Below, piece after piece: positions 1 to 9,013 of a stretch of 42,948 bases of DNA. The stretch is from positions 1 to 42,948 of the forward strand of contig JAAELL010000171.1 in assembly GCA_024226735.1 (NCBI GenBank), written 5' to 3'. Source of the stretch: a bacterium (lineage in GTDB: Bacteria > Planctomycetota > UBA1135 > GCA-002686595). How positions within the stretch are numbered: position 1 is the first letter of the stretch; each line of letters opens with the position of its first letter. The translations under genes were made by a program, and so were the position numbers. The notes beneath the pieces were generated by a model. It was not told where the DNA came from, did not search any database, and worked only from the letters and a program-made list of their open reading frames with translations.

Positions 1-143
1 GCTTTCGTGTGGGGGCAAGGCGCCGGGTTCTGTGCGTAGCCTCTGTGCTACTCACACCAGGGACAGATACTGTCTTGGGGCAACGCCGCCACCGCGCGAA
101 AGCGGCCGGACAAATGCGCCGAACTTTCGACTCACACCACTAG
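1..143. repeat. Dispersed CTAG-ended palindromic element, copy A (partial)
   Basis: The right terminus TCACACCACTAG lies at 132-143, directly after the stop codon side of the aminotransferase gene (stop at 147-149). The inner sequence (GGCCGGACAAATGCGCCG, about 109-126) resembles the inner arm of the copy at 9730-9896 (GGCCGACCAAAATGCCGC). The left end is outside the window or diverged. No coding capacity is convincing. It belongs to the same family as the copies at 9730, 42652 and 42832 and the scar at 3284. Confidence 0.6.
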
Positions 144-146
144 CTT

Positions 147-1271
147 CTAGCCGATCTCGTCGAGCAGCGCCCGCACGCGAGCGAGCCCCTCGACGACGTG
201 CTCGGTCTCCCCGCCGAAGCCGATGCGCAACCAGTGATCCATACCGAAGTGATCGCCGGGGACGATGAGCACGCTCTTCTCCGCGCGCAGTCGTTCGGCG
301 AGCTCGCTCGAGCCGATCGCGTGGTCGTACTTGAGGTAGAGCATTGCGCCCGCATCCGGCGGAACGAAGCGAAGCCGGCTACCTTGCGCGGAGAGCCAGT
401 CCGCGACCACCGCATAGTTGCGCGTGAGTAGCCGGTGTGTGCGCTCCAGGAGGCGCGCGCGCCGGCCCGGCTCGAACGCGCGCACGGCGAGGAAGTCGCT
501 CAATGTGCCGGGTCCGATCGTCGTGTAGTCGTGACGTGTCCAGAACCGCTCGATGAGTTGCGGCGGAGCGACGATCCAGCCCAGACGTAGGCCCGGCAGT
601 CCGTACGCCTTCGAGAGGCTGTTCGTGACGATCGCGCGGTCGTAGTGGCCCCAGAGCGTCGGCGTCTCGTCGCCGTGTAGCTCGGAGCCCTGGTAGATCT
701 CGTCGGCGAGGACCCAGGCGCCGACGCGTTCGGCGACGCGTGCGATGCCGTCGAGCGTCTCCTCTCCCAGCCGCGTGCCGGTCGGATTGTTCGGGTTGCA
801 GATCACGATCAGCTTGGTGCGCTGCGTGACGAGGGCTTCGAGTGCGGCGAGGTCGACGCTCCATCGCCCGCGCTCGAGGTCGGGCACCATGTGCCACGGG
901 CGCATCACGGCGCCGAGGCTCTCGGCGAGCCCGAAGATCTGCATGTAGTTGGGCAAGAGGACGACGACCTCGTCGCCAGGGTCGACGAGGTCCCACGTGG
1001 CGATCAGGTTCGCCTCGGCTCCGCCGTTCACGACTTGTACCGCGTCCCGCGTCGCCCCGGGATAGAGAGCTGCGACGGCCTCGCGCAGCGCTTCGCTCCC
1101 GTTGGTCTGAGTGTAGATCAACCGCTCGTCGGCGGCGCGGACGAGCTCGTCCCCATCGTCGAGCAGCTCGCGCATCGTCAGCGGATGGACGCCGCTGTCG
1201 GACAGGTTGATCTCGACGGAGTGCTCGTGCGTCGACTGCCAACGCTCCATTTGGAAGGGCGCGATCTGCAT
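147..1271 (-). CDS. PLP-dependent class I/II aminotransferase
   Basis: The 374-residue length is normal for fold-type I aminotransferases. Visible landmarks are NPNNPTG (159-165), the pocket aspartate and tyrosine in ADEIYQ (D190, Y193) and the Schiff-base lysine in SLSKAYGLPG (K221) followed by LRLGW. It should transfer an amino group between an amino acid and a 2-oxo acid; the substrate cannot be read from sequence. It is divergent from the dehydratase/cyclodeaminase operon with only about 75 bases between starts, so a shared control region and pathway are plausible. A linked aminotransferase, dehydratase and cyclodeaminase-family reductase recalls ectoine or beta-hydroxyaspartate catabolism. 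The 3' end abuts repeat copy A without being damaged. The family is certain; the pathway is inferred. Confidence 0.9.
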   Translation of the reverse strand: MQIAPFQMERWQSTHEHSVEINLSDSGVHPLTMRELLDDGDELVRAADERLIYTQTNGSEALREAVAALYPGATRDAVQVVNGGAEANLIATWDLVDPGDEVVVLLPNYMQIFGLAESLGAVMRPWHMVPDLERGRWSVDLAALEALVTQRTKLIVICNPNNPTGTRLGEETLDGIARVAERVGAWVLADEIYQGSELHGDETPTLWGHYDRAIVTNSLSKAYGLPGLRLGWIVAPPQLIERFWTRHDYTTIGPGTLSDFLAVRAFEPGRRARLLERTHRLLTRNYAVVADWLSAQGSRLRFVPPDAGAMLYLKYDHAIGSSELAERLRAEKSVLIVPGDHFGMDHWLRIGFGGETEHVVEGLARVRALLDEIG

Positions 1272-1348
1272 CGTGCTCAGACAGTAGCAGTTGGCGCCAA
1301 AGGGGCGTCGCTTCCAGGGCGGAGATAGTCCAAACTCGCCCCGTGTAC

Positions 1349-2293
1349 ATGCTCGAAGACATCGTTCGGGCGCACGAGCGGATCGCTGGACTCGTGCGCC
1401 GGACGCCGCTCGAACGCTCGCACTCGCTCAGTGCTGCCACGGGCTGCGAGGCGTACCTGAAGCTCGAGAACTTCCAGCTGACCGGGTCCTTCAAGCTACG
1501 CGGAGCGACGAACAGGCTCCTGTCCTTGGCCCCGGAGGATCTGGGGCGCGGCGTCGTCGCCGCCTCGACCGGCAATCATGGCGCCGCGGTCGCCTGCAGC
1601 GCATCACGCCTGGGCGCGGCCGCGACGATCTTCGCGCCAACGAACGCGATGGCGTCCAAGCTCGAAGCGATCCGTGGATTCGGGGCGACAATCGTTCAGG
1701 AGGGCGACGACTGCGTCGTGTCCGAGGGTGCCGCGCGCGCGTTCGCCGAAACGCACGGGGCGGCGTACGTTTCGCCCTACAACGATCCGCAAGTCGTCGC
1801 GGGCCAAGGGACCGTCGGGCTCGAGATTGCTCTTGACCTGCCCGAGGTCGACGCGGTGTTCGTCGCCGTCGGCGGCGGAGGTTTGATCGGTGGCGTGGGC
1901 GCGTACTTGCGCTCGCTTCCGCGCGAGGTCGAAGTGATCGGCGTCTCTCCCGCGAACTCGGCCGTGATGCACGCCTCGCTCGGCGCCGGGCGTTTGCTCG
2001 ACCTGCCGTCGGAGCCGACGCTGTCGGACGGCACCGCGGGCGGCGTCGAGGACGGCTCGATCACCTTCGAGCTGTGCCGCGAGGTGATCGACGACTTCGT
2101 GCTCGTGACCGAGGACGAGATCCGGGACGCCCTGCGCGTGCTGGTTGCCGAGCACCACATGCTCGTCGAAGGTGCCGCGGCGGCCGCGGTCGCGGGCTTC
2201 TCGAAGCGCGGCTCCGCGTACCGGGGAAGGAACGTCGCGATCGTGCTCTGCGGCGCGAACATCGACGCGGCGGTCCTGAAGGAGATTCTGTGA
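1349..2293 (+). CDS. Threonine/serine dehydratase-like PLP enzyme (EutB/BhcB-like)
   Basis: About 314 residues. A fold-type II PLP enzyme with the lysine motif TGSFKLRGA (Lys about 49), a phosphate/asparagine loop ASTGNHGAA and the glycine loop VGGGGLIGG. Family reaction: deamination of a beta-hydroxy amino acid to a 2-oxo or imino acid. The ATG at 1349 is preferred over the GTG at 1343, two codons upstream; no strong Shine-Dalgarno decides. The stop overlaps the next gene by four bases (GTGA), so the two are translationally coupled. A dehydratase directly coupled to an ornithine-cyclodeaminase-family protein is the EutB-EutC / BhcB-BhcD arrangement, in which beta-hydroxyaspartate is dehydrated to iminosuccinate. 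Plain threonine dehydratase remains the alternative. Confidence 0.88.
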   Translation: MLEDIVRAHERIAGLVRRTPLERSHSLSAATGCEAYLKLENFQLTGSFKLRGATNRLLSLAPEDLGRGVVAASTGNHGAAVACSASRLGAAATIFAPTNAMASKLEAIRGFGATIVQEGDDCVVSEGAARAFAETHGAAYVSPYNDPQVVAGQGTVGLEIALDLPEVDAVFVAVGGGGLIGGVGAYLRSLPREVEVIGVSPANSAVMHASLGAGRLLDLPSEPTLSDGTAGGVEDGSITFELCREVIDDFVLVTEDEIRDALRVLVAEHHMLVEGAAAAAVAGFSKRGSAYRGRNVAIVLCGANIDAAVLKEIL

Positions 2294-3231
2294 CGCGCGT
2301 CGTACGCTGGGACGAGATCGATTCTGCACTCGCCCGCGTGGACGTGGTGGCCGAGATCGAGCGCGGGTTCGTCGCCTACTCACGCGGAGAGTGCGTCGTG
2401 CCGCCCGTCGGGGAGCTGATCTTCGACGAGCCGCCGGGCGAAGTGCACATCAAGTACGGGTACGTGCGCGGCGAGGAGCACTACGTCGTCAAGGTCGCGT
2501 CCGGCTTCTACGGCAACGCAAAGCTCGGCTTGCCGTCGGGCCAGGGGATGATGATCCTGTTTCGGCAGGCGACGGGCGAGCCGGTGCTCGTCCTGCTCGA
2601 CGAGGGCCGGCTGACGGACGAGCGCACCGCCGCGGCCGGCGCCGCCGCCGCGCGTCTCCTCGCGCCGCCCGAGATCGAAGCGATCGGAATCTTCGGGACG
2701 GGCATCCAGGCGCGGCTGCAGCTCGCGTACTTGCGCGACGTCGTCGCCTGTCGCCGCGTCTTGGCCTGGGGCCGCAACGCGGACCGACTCGCCGTCTACG
2801 CCCGCGATGCGCGCGAGCTGGGCTTCGACGTCGAGGAAGTGAGTGATCCGGACCGAGTCGCCCGCGAGTCGCAGCTGATAGTGACGACGACGGCGGCGAA
2901 GGCCGCGTTGTTCGGCAGCGACACCGTGCAGCGGGGTACGCACGTGACCGCGGTCGGCTCGGACACGCCCGGGAAACAGGAGCTCCCATCGCAGCTCCTC
3001 GGGCGCGCGGACCTCGTCGTCGCCGACAGCCTTGCGCAGTGCCGCGAGCGCGGCGAGATCGCGAGCGCGCCGGAGCTGAGCGAGGACAGAGTCGTCGAGC
3101 TCGGCCACGTCGCGGCCGGCGATCATCCGGGGCGGACGACCAACACCGCGGTCACGGTGGCCGATCTGACCGGCGTCGCCGTGCAGGACCTGCGGATCGC
3201 GGAAGCCGTCTTGCGCGGTTTGATCGACTGA
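2290..3231 (+). CDS. Ornithine cyclodeaminase/mu-crystallin family reductase (EutC/BhcD-like)
   Basis: 313 residues starting at GTG 2290, overlapping the dehydratase stop. The N-terminal part carries HIKYGYV and VVKVASGFYGNAKLGLPSG, typical of the substrate-binding lysine region of this family. A Rossmann fold follows with GIFGTGIQARLQLAYL (nucleotide-binding GxGxQA). The family includes ornithine cyclodeaminase, alanine dehydrogenase, ketimine reductases and iminosuccinate reductase. The coupling to a hydroxy-amino-acid dehydratase favours reduction of an imino acid such as iminosuccinate to aspartate; that is inference. The stop overlaps the start of the next gene (TGATG), so a three-gene operon is likely. 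Confidence 0.88.
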   Translation: MTRVVRWDEIDSALARVDVVAEIERGFVAYSRGECVVPPVGELIFDEPPGEVHIKYGYVRGEEHYVVKVASGFYGNAKLGLPSGQGMMILFRQATGEPVLVLLDEGRLTDERTAAAGAAAARLLAPPEIEAIGIFGTGIQARLQLAYLRDVVACRRVLAWGRNADRLAVYARDARELGFDVEEVSDPDRVARESQLIVTTTAAKAALFGSDTVQRGTHVTAVGSDTPGKQELPSQLLGRADLVVADSLAQCRERGEIASAPELSEDRVVELGHVAAGDHPGRTTNTAVTVADLTGVAVQDLRIAEAVLRGLID

Positions 3232-3817
3232 TGCTCGCGGCGGCCGCCGACGCTCGCCGCGAGCTGACCGAGAGCCTGCAGCTGTCTGCATCACACCACT
3301 AGCGTACTCCGGCGAGCTCGGTGCGATTCGCGCCTATCTCGGCCACGCCCGGACCCTGCGCGGACGGCCGGAGCGCGCGCTGCTCTCGCGCATTCTGAAG
3401 GACGAGATCCGGCACCGCCGCCGCATCCGCGAGATGCTGGCGGAGCTCGGCGCCGCGCCCGACGAGCGCCGTGAGCGCAAGATGAACCGAGTCGGCCGCA
3501 CGATTTCGTGCCTGTGCCAGCTCGGCGGCTGGTTTCTGCCCATGTACGGCGCGGCCCGGCTCGAGCTCGACAACATCGTCGAATACGAGATCGCGGCGCG
3601 CCTGGCGCTGCTTGCCGAGTGCGAGCTGCTCACCTTGGGCGAGGTCGAGTGGGATCACGAGCTGTGGCTGCGCGAGCAAGCCTCCACGCACTGGGCGTGG
3701 AAGGTGATGCCGAGGTGGAAGCCGCCCGTGCCGCGCGCGTCGATTCGCGAACGCTACGAGGCGTTCGCGAAGGACCCGAGGCCGATCGTGTGCAGGCGGA
3801 GCCTGCTGACGCGCTGA
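3231..3817 (+). pseudogene. Coq7-like di-iron ferritin-fold protein, broken by a repeat-element scar
   Basis: The gene starts at ATG 3231, overlapping the previous stop. Its first 18 residues (ending ...RRELTESLQL) are in one frame and stop at TAG 3300-3302 inside the repeat terminus 3284-3302. The remainder resumes in another frame at 3302 (AYSGELGAIRAYLGHAR) and runs to 3817. It contains ILKDEIRHRRRIREML (ExxH iron ligands) and VEYEIAAR, as in demethoxyubiquinone hydroxylase-like proteins. Replacing the 17 extra bases by an intact CTAG restores ...Leu-Gln-Leu-Ala-Tyr... in one frame, so this is one gene interrupted by the remnant of an inserted element. Coupling to the upstream pair suggests membership in that operon before damage. 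Confidence 0.75.
3284..3302. repeat. Scar of the CTAG-ended element
   Basis: The 19-base sequence GTCTGCATCACACCACTAG equals the right terminus of the full element at 42652-42835 apart from one base. No left terminus or interior remains. It creates the premature stop in the Coq7-like gene. It is either the leftover of an internal deletion after insertion or an excision footprint. Confidence 0.7.
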
Positions 3818-3822
3818 CCTCG

Positions 3823-3851
3823 CTGACACGGCGTCAGCCGTGGCGCCACGG
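3823..3851. terminator. Two adjacent hairpins between convergent genes
   Basis: CTGAC/GTCAG with a five-base loop (3823-3837) is followed by the perfect 14-base palindrome CCGTGGCGCCACGG (3838-3851). They sit between the 3' ends of the Coq7-like gene and formate dehydrogenase alpha, eight bases from the latter's stop. A bidirectional terminator is likely, although there is no U tract. Confidence 0.45.
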
Positions 3852-3859
3852 ATAGGCTC

Positions 3860-6601
3860 CTACACCGAAGTCGTCGCCCGCTCGATCCGCACCGGGCACA
3901 CCTTCAGCTCCGCCGTGTCCGTGATCGGATCGTAGCCCGATCCCGTCAGCGCATTGATCGGCACCTCGCTGAAGCTGAAGCTGCAGAACACCGTGCCGCG
4001 CGGCGACTTGTCGGTCGCCTCGACCTTGACCATCACTTCGCCACGGCGGCTCGACATCACCGCGAACTCGCCGTCTTCGAGACCCCAGTCGGCGACGTCG
4101 TCCGGGTGGACCTCGACGAGTTCCTCGGGAACGAGGTACTCGGTGCCGACGGAACGGCCGGTCATCGTGCGCGTGTGGTAGTGGGCGAGGCGGCGACCGG
4201 TCGTCAGCCAGACGGGGTAGTCGTCGTCGATCGTCTCGGCCGGGTCGCGGTAGCTGGGCGTCATGAAGAGGCCACGGCCGCGCGGGAACTCGCCGATGTG
4301 CAGGACCGGCGTCCCCGCGTGGCCCTTCTCGGGCACCGGCCAGTGGTGGCGGCCCTCGGCGACGAGGTCCCAGTCGAGGCCGTGATAGGTCGGCGACAGC
4401 TCGCAGAGCTCGTTGAAGACCTCCTTGGGCGATTCGTAGTCGAACCCGGGCGCGCCTAGGCGCTTCGCGATCTGAGCGATGATCCACCAGTCGGGCTTGG
4501 CCACGCCCGGCGGCGGCACGGCGGCGCGCACGCGCTGCGGGCGGCGCTCCGTGTTGGTGAACACGCCGTCGGTCTCGGCCCAGGCCGTCGCAGGCAAGAT
4601 GACGTCCGCGAGATCGGCCGTCTCCGTGCGGAAGATATCGATCACGACCATGTGATCGAGGCTGCGCAACGCGTGCTCGCAGTGCGCGCGGTCCGCATCG
4701 GACACGACCGTGTTCTCGCCACAGATCAAGAAGGCGTGGATCTTCTTGCCGCACTCGTCGAGCGCGCGGACCTTCGTCCAGCCTTCTTCGATGTCGACCT
4801 CGACACCCCAGGCCTCGCGGAACTTGGCCTGGTTCGCCGGGTCCGTGACCGGCTGGAAGCCGGGGTAGTTGTTGGGCAGGGCGCCGCAGTCGCCCGCACC
4901 CTGGACATTGTTCTGGCCCCGCATCGGGTTGATGCCCGTGCCCTCGCGGCCGATGTGACCGGTGAGGAGCACGAGGTTGCAGAGACTCTGCACGTTGTCG
5001 ACGCCGCAGATGTGCTCGGTGATGCCGAGGGTGTAGAAGATGGCGCCGTTGGCGGCTTCGCCGTACCAGATCGCCGCTTGCTCGATGTCCTTCGCGGGTA
5101 CGCCCGTGATCGTCTCGGCCCACTCGGGCGTGAACTCCTTCAGGTGCTCCCCGAGAGCGGCGAAGTTCTCCGTCCGCTTGGCGATGAAGTTCTCGTCGAC
5201 GAGCCCTTCGCGCACGATCACGTGCGCCATCGCCCCAAGCAGAGCGACGTCGGTCCCGACGCGCAGCTGCAGGAAGACGTCGGCCTTCTTCGCCAGCGGG
5301 ATCTTGCGCGGATCGGCGACGATCAGCTTGGCCCCACGCCGCAGCGCCTTCTTGATGCGCATCGCGGCAACCGGATGCGCTTCCGTCATGTTCGTCCCGA
5401 TGCAGAAGATCGCGTCGGGCTTCTCCATGTCGCGAAGCGGGTTGCTCATCGCGCCTCGTCCGAGTGTGGCGGCCAGACCGGCCACCGTCGGAGAGTGTCA
5501 GGCACGGCTACAATTGTCTATCTGATTGGTCCCGAAGCCCGCGCGGATGAACTTCTGCACAGAGAAGGCTGACTCGTGCGGCGCGCGCCCCGAAGCGACG
5601 CCGTAGATCGCGTGACGGCCGTGGGTGTCACGCACGCGCCGGAAGCCTTCGGCCGCTCGGTCGAGAGCTTCATCCCAGGAGGCTTCGACCAGGACGCCGT
5701 CCTTGCGCACCATCGGATTCTTGAGTCGCTCGGGATGCTGGACCCACTCCCAGCCGAACTGACCCTTGACGCACAGTGCGCCCTCGTTCGCGGGCCCGTC
5801 CATCGCCGGGCGCACGCCCACGAGCTTGTCGCCCTTCGACATGATGTCGACGCTGCAGCCGACGCCGCAGAAGGGACAGATCGAGCGTGTGAGCTCGACC
5901 TCGCCCGGCTCGCGGGTGTGCTGCAGGGCGCGGTTGTCGGCGAGCGCGCCCGTCGGGCAGGTCTGCACGCACTGGCCGCAGAACGTGCACTCCGAGCCCT
6001 TCAGGAACCCGTTGAACTCGGTCGTGATCTGAGTTTGGAAGCCGCGGTTCGCGATGCTGATCGCGTAGTCGCCCTCTTGCTCCGCGCAGACCCGCACGCA
6101 GCGGTAGCAAGAGATGCAGTGGTCGTAGTCGCGCAGGATCATCGGGTTCGGGTCGTCGGGGTGCGACTGCCCGGACTGTGCACCTTCGAAGCGCGTCCCG
6201 TCGACCGCGTAGCGTTGCGCGAGATCGGTCATCTCTTGTGACGCGTGGCCGCGCATCGGGTCGATCTCGACGCCGCGCGGGTTCTCCGAGCAGACGAGCT
6301 CCATCAGCGTTTTGCGGTGCTTCTCGAGCTTCTCCGTCTTGGTCTGCACGTTCATTCCGTGCGCGGCGTGCGTCGTGCACGACGCGACGGGGGAGCGAAA
6401 GCCCTCGATCTCGACGACGCAAAGCCGACACGCGCCGAAGGCCTCGAGTCGCTCGTCGTAGCAGAGCGTCGGCACGTCCGACGTGTGGCGTCGGGCGACT
6501 TCGTAGAGCGTTTCGCCGGTCTCGAACGGGACGACCTTTCCGTCGAGGGTGAGGGTCGGCGACCCGTTGCTGGACCCGTTGCTGGAACCGTCGGAGCTCA
6601 T
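3860..6601 (-). CDS. fdhA: NAD-dependent formate dehydrogenase catalytic (alpha) subunit, selenocysteine-containing
   Basis: A 913-residue molybdenum/tungsten bis-MGD enzyme oxidising formate to CO2. It reads from ATG 6601 through TGA at 5498-5500, taken as Sec368. The N-terminus has a plant-type 2Fe-2S domain (C47, C58, C61, C75), then two 4Fe-4S ferredoxin motifs (C162/165/168/172 and C205/208/211/215). The catalytic domain begins with its own cluster (C242/245/249/277). At the active site, NCSRA-Sec-HSPTVAGLAATLG matches the Sec/Cys-His loop of formate dehydrogenases, and the frame continues intact for 545 residues, so the TGA cannot be a real end. The ATGA overlap with the upstream NuoEF-like subunit shows translational coupling. 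No fdhD or selA/B genes are in the window. Without Sec decoding the product would be a dead 367-residue fragment. Confidence 0.95.
5459..5500 (-). promoter_or_regulatory. Bacterial SECIS element in fdhA with its Sec UGA
   Basis: After the UGA (5500-5498), 18 bases lead to the apical loop GGUCU (5479-5475). The loop is closed by the seven-pair stem GGUGGCC/GGCCGCC (5486-5480 with 5474-5468). A lower stem UCCGA/UCGGA (5492-5488 with 5463-5459) adds five pairs below an internal loop. The loop sequence and the UGA-to-loop spacing match, as I recall it, the SelB-binding SECIS of E. coli fdhF. This directs Sec insertion by SelB-tRNA-Sec. Confidence 0.9.
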
Positions 6602-8283
6602 TTCCGCTGTCCGTTCACGTGGGCGTCGACTTGTTCGGGGAACAGGCGCATCAGGCTGCCCGTGATCCCGGGCGCGGCGACGCCCAAGCCACACGCGCTG
6701 ACGGCGGCCATCGTGCGGCCGATGTCCTCGACCTCGGCCTTCCACAGCTCGGGTTCCTTCGGCCCCGCGACGCCGGCGAGGCGTTCGGTGAGGCGCTGTG
6801 TGCCGATGCGGCACGGGAAGCACTTGCCGCACGACTCATGGGCGAAGAAGGACATCGCTTGACGCGCGATCTCGACCATGTCGCGCGAGTCGTCGAAGAC
6901 CATGACGCCGCCGGCGCCCAGGAGCGAGCCGCGCGCGCGCATCGACGGCTCGTCGAGCGTCGCCTCCTCAATGTCTTCGGCGCCGAGGAAGCCGCCGGAC
7001 AGGCCGGCCATCGTGACTGCTTGGACGGTGCGTCCTTCGGGGGCGCCACCGGCCCAATCGTAGAGCACGGTCTTCAACGGAATGCCGATCGGCACCTCGT
7101 AGTTGCCCGGTCGCGCGACGTCGCCGGACAGGCTGATGATCTTGGTGCCCTTGTGCTCGCCCGCTCCGAGCCCCGCATACCACTCCGCGCCGCGGTCGAC
7201 GATCGGCGGCACCGAGGCGAGCGTCTCGACGTTGTTCACCGCGGTCGGTGTCCCCTCGAAGCCGTTCGTCACGGGGTACGGAGGGCGATTGCGAGGGAAG
7301 GGGTGCTTGCCTTCGAGGCTGTTGAGCAGCGAGGTCTCCTCGCCACAGATGTAGGCGCCGGCCCCGCGGCGCACGTGGATGTCGAACGTCAGCTCGGTCC
7401 CGAGGACGCTCGTGCCCAAGAGCTCCGCGGCGCGTGCTTCTTCGATCGCGGTCTCGAGCACGCCCTGGGTCGCGGGGTACTCGTAACGCAGGTAGATGAA
7501 GCCGCGCGTCGCACCCGTAGCAAAGGCCGCGAGCGTCATGCCTTCGAGGATCGCGTGCGGATCCAGGTCCATGAGCACGCGGTCTTGGAAGCAACCGGGC
7601 TCGCCTTCATCGGCATTGCAGACGACCGTTTTTGGCCCGCCGCCGGCTTCGCGTACGGCTCGCCACTTCAGTGCGGTGGGAAACGAGGCGCCGCCGCGGC
7701 CGGTCAGCCCGCTCCCGGAGACCACGTCGAGAACCTGCTCGGGCGTCATCTCGCGGACGGCGCGGGAGAGCGCTCGGTAGCCGCCGCTCTCCCGGTAGCC
7801 GGCGAGAGTCTTGCGCCGCGGATCGCGCACCTCGGCGAACACACACTCGTCGATTCCGCCCGGGTTGGGCGGCGGGACGAGCGGCGGGGCGGCAGTCAAC
7901 GCACCCGGCTGGGTGCCGATCAAGACCTCGTCGTCCTGCAGGACCGGGATCGGCCCGTCGCAGCGCCCGGCGCACGGCATTGCCGTCGCGCCGTCGAGCC
8001 CCACGATCAACTCGTCGCAGCCTTGCAGCTTGCACACGGGGCCGTCGCAAACGCGCGGTCGTGCCTTTCCACCCTTCACGCGCGCGAAGTGGTGGTAGAA
8101 GGTGACCGTGCCGTAGAGATCGGCGATCGGGATGCGCAGCCCGCTCGCAACGGCGCGCAGCGCGTCGTCGGAAAGGTAGCCGTCCCGGTCGTGGAACGCG
8201 TGTAGGAGCGGGAGGAGCGACGCCGGCTGGTCGCGCCAGCGTTCGATCAGCTCTTGGTCGCCTGAAGGGTTGATGTGGGCCAT
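6598..8283 (-). CDS. Formate dehydrogenase NuoE-NuoF fusion (diaphorase) subunit
   Basis: 561 residues that pass electrons from the alpha subunit to NAD+. Residues 1-120 are NuoE-like (thioredoxin-fold 2Fe-2S) with C79, C84, C104 and C108. Residues 150-561 are NuoF-like, with the FMN/NADH glycine loop GRGGASFPTALKW (195-207), GAYICGEETSLLNSLEG and the 4Fe-4S ligands C485, C488, C491 and C531. In many soluble formate dehydrogenases these are separate gamma and beta genes; here they are one polypeptide. It ends in an ATGA overlap with fdhA. The start ATG lies 39 bases from the divergent oxygenase start, so the promoter region is very short, or part of it has been lost with other material here. 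The product is cytoplasmic. Confidence 0.93.
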   Translation of the reverse strand: MAHINPSGDQELIERWRDQPASLLPLLHAFHDRDGYLSDDALRAVASGLRIPIADLYGTVTFYHHFARVKGGKARPRVCDGPVCKLQGCDELIVGLDGATAMPCAGRCDGPIPVLQDDEVLIGTQPGALTAAPPLVPPPNPGGIDECVFAEVRDPRRKTLAGYRESGGYRALSRAVREMTPEQVLDVVSGSGLTGRGGASFPTALKWRAVREAGGGPKTVVCNADEGEPGCFQDRVLMDLDPHAILEGMTLAAFATGATRGFIYLRYEYPATQGVLETAIEEARAAELLGTSVLGTELTFDIHVRRGAGAYICGEETSLLNSLEGKHPFPRNRPPYPVTNGFEGTPTAVNNVETLASVPPIVDRGAEWYAGLGAGEHKGTKIISLSGDVARPGNYEVPIGIPLKTVLYDWAGGAPEGRTVQAVTMAGLSGGFLGAEDIEEATLDEPSMRARGSLLGAGGVMVFDDSRDMVEIARQAMSFFAHESCGKCFPCRIGTQRLTERLAGVAGPKEPELWKAEVEDIGRTMAAVSACGLGVAAPGITGSLMRLFPEQVDAHVNGQRK

Positions 8284-8322
8284 CTAGAGTGGACAGGTTA
8301 CCGGATAGGCTCCGCTACGGAC

Positions 8323-9009
8323 ATGACGACGAGAGACATCCCCGCGACCGACGTTTCGGCGCTCGTCGCCCGCGCGGAAGGGCGCGAGGCAGCCGGCGCC
8401 GCGATCGGTCGAGCCTGCCGAGAGCATGGGTTCTTCTACGCAGTCGGGCACGGTGTCCCCGACGTGCTGCAGTGTTCGCTCGAGGATTTCGCGCGCCGTT
8501 TCTTCGCCCAGGACGTCGAGCGCAAGCTCGCGATTCGGATGGAGCGTGGCGGCCGTGCTTGGCGCGGGTACTTCCCGGTCGGCGCGGAGAAGACGTCGGG
8601 CGTCGCTGACGTGAAGGAGGGGCTCTGCTTCGGAGCTGAGCACGCGTTGGACCACCCAAGGGTCCGGAGCGGTACGCCCCTGTACGGGCCGAACTCCTTC
8701 CCCGACGTGCCGGGTCTACGCGCATGCGTGCTCGAGTACATGCAAAGGTTGACTGCGCTCGGGCACGTCTTGATGGAGGGAGTCGCGATCGGCTTGGGCC
8801 TCGGGCCCGGGTACTTCGTGGAGCACGGCACGCGGGATCCTCTGACCCTGTTCCGGATCTTCCACTACCCGCAGCTCGAAGAGGGCGAGTGGATCGACGC
8901 CGCACCGGGTTCGCAATCCGCTCGCGAGCGGACGCACGGGGAGTACGTCGTGTCGAAGGTGCGGCAGGTGTTTCCCGAACTGGCGCGGAAGGTGCTGTCT
9001 CCGTCGTAG
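8323..9009 (+). pseudogene. Isopenicillin-N-synthase-like 2OG/Fe(II) oxygenase lacking its catalytic core
   Basis: The 228-residue frame starts at ATG 8323. The N-terminal half is the standard DIOX_N region (GRACREHGFFYAVGHGVP, then ...AWRGYFPVGAEKT... and ...EGLCFGAEH...). At LFRIFHYPQ the family normally continues into a beta-barrel with the His-x-Asp...His iron triad and an Arg-x-Ser 2-oxoglutarate site. Here the text jumps to GEWIDAAPGS and then to THGEYVVSKVRQVFPEL, the family's C-terminal end. So two segments are gone, including all metal ligands, but the frame is kept. It cannot be an active oxygenase of this family. It is divergent from the formate dehydrogenase genes and ends just before an antiparallel ankyrin fragment. 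Confidence 0.75.
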
Positions 9010-9013
9010 GCGC

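Noticed and set aside
5498..6832. Separate short formate dehydrogenase gene ending at 5498
   Set aside because: The frame continues with the conserved HSPTVAGLA active-site loop and a SECIS hairpin; TGA is Sec. The start at 6832 is also wrong: ATG 6601 overlaps the upstream stop.
6619..8205. 528-residue plus frame over the NuoEF-like gene
   Set aside because: Shadow frame; the minus strand has all cofactor ligands.
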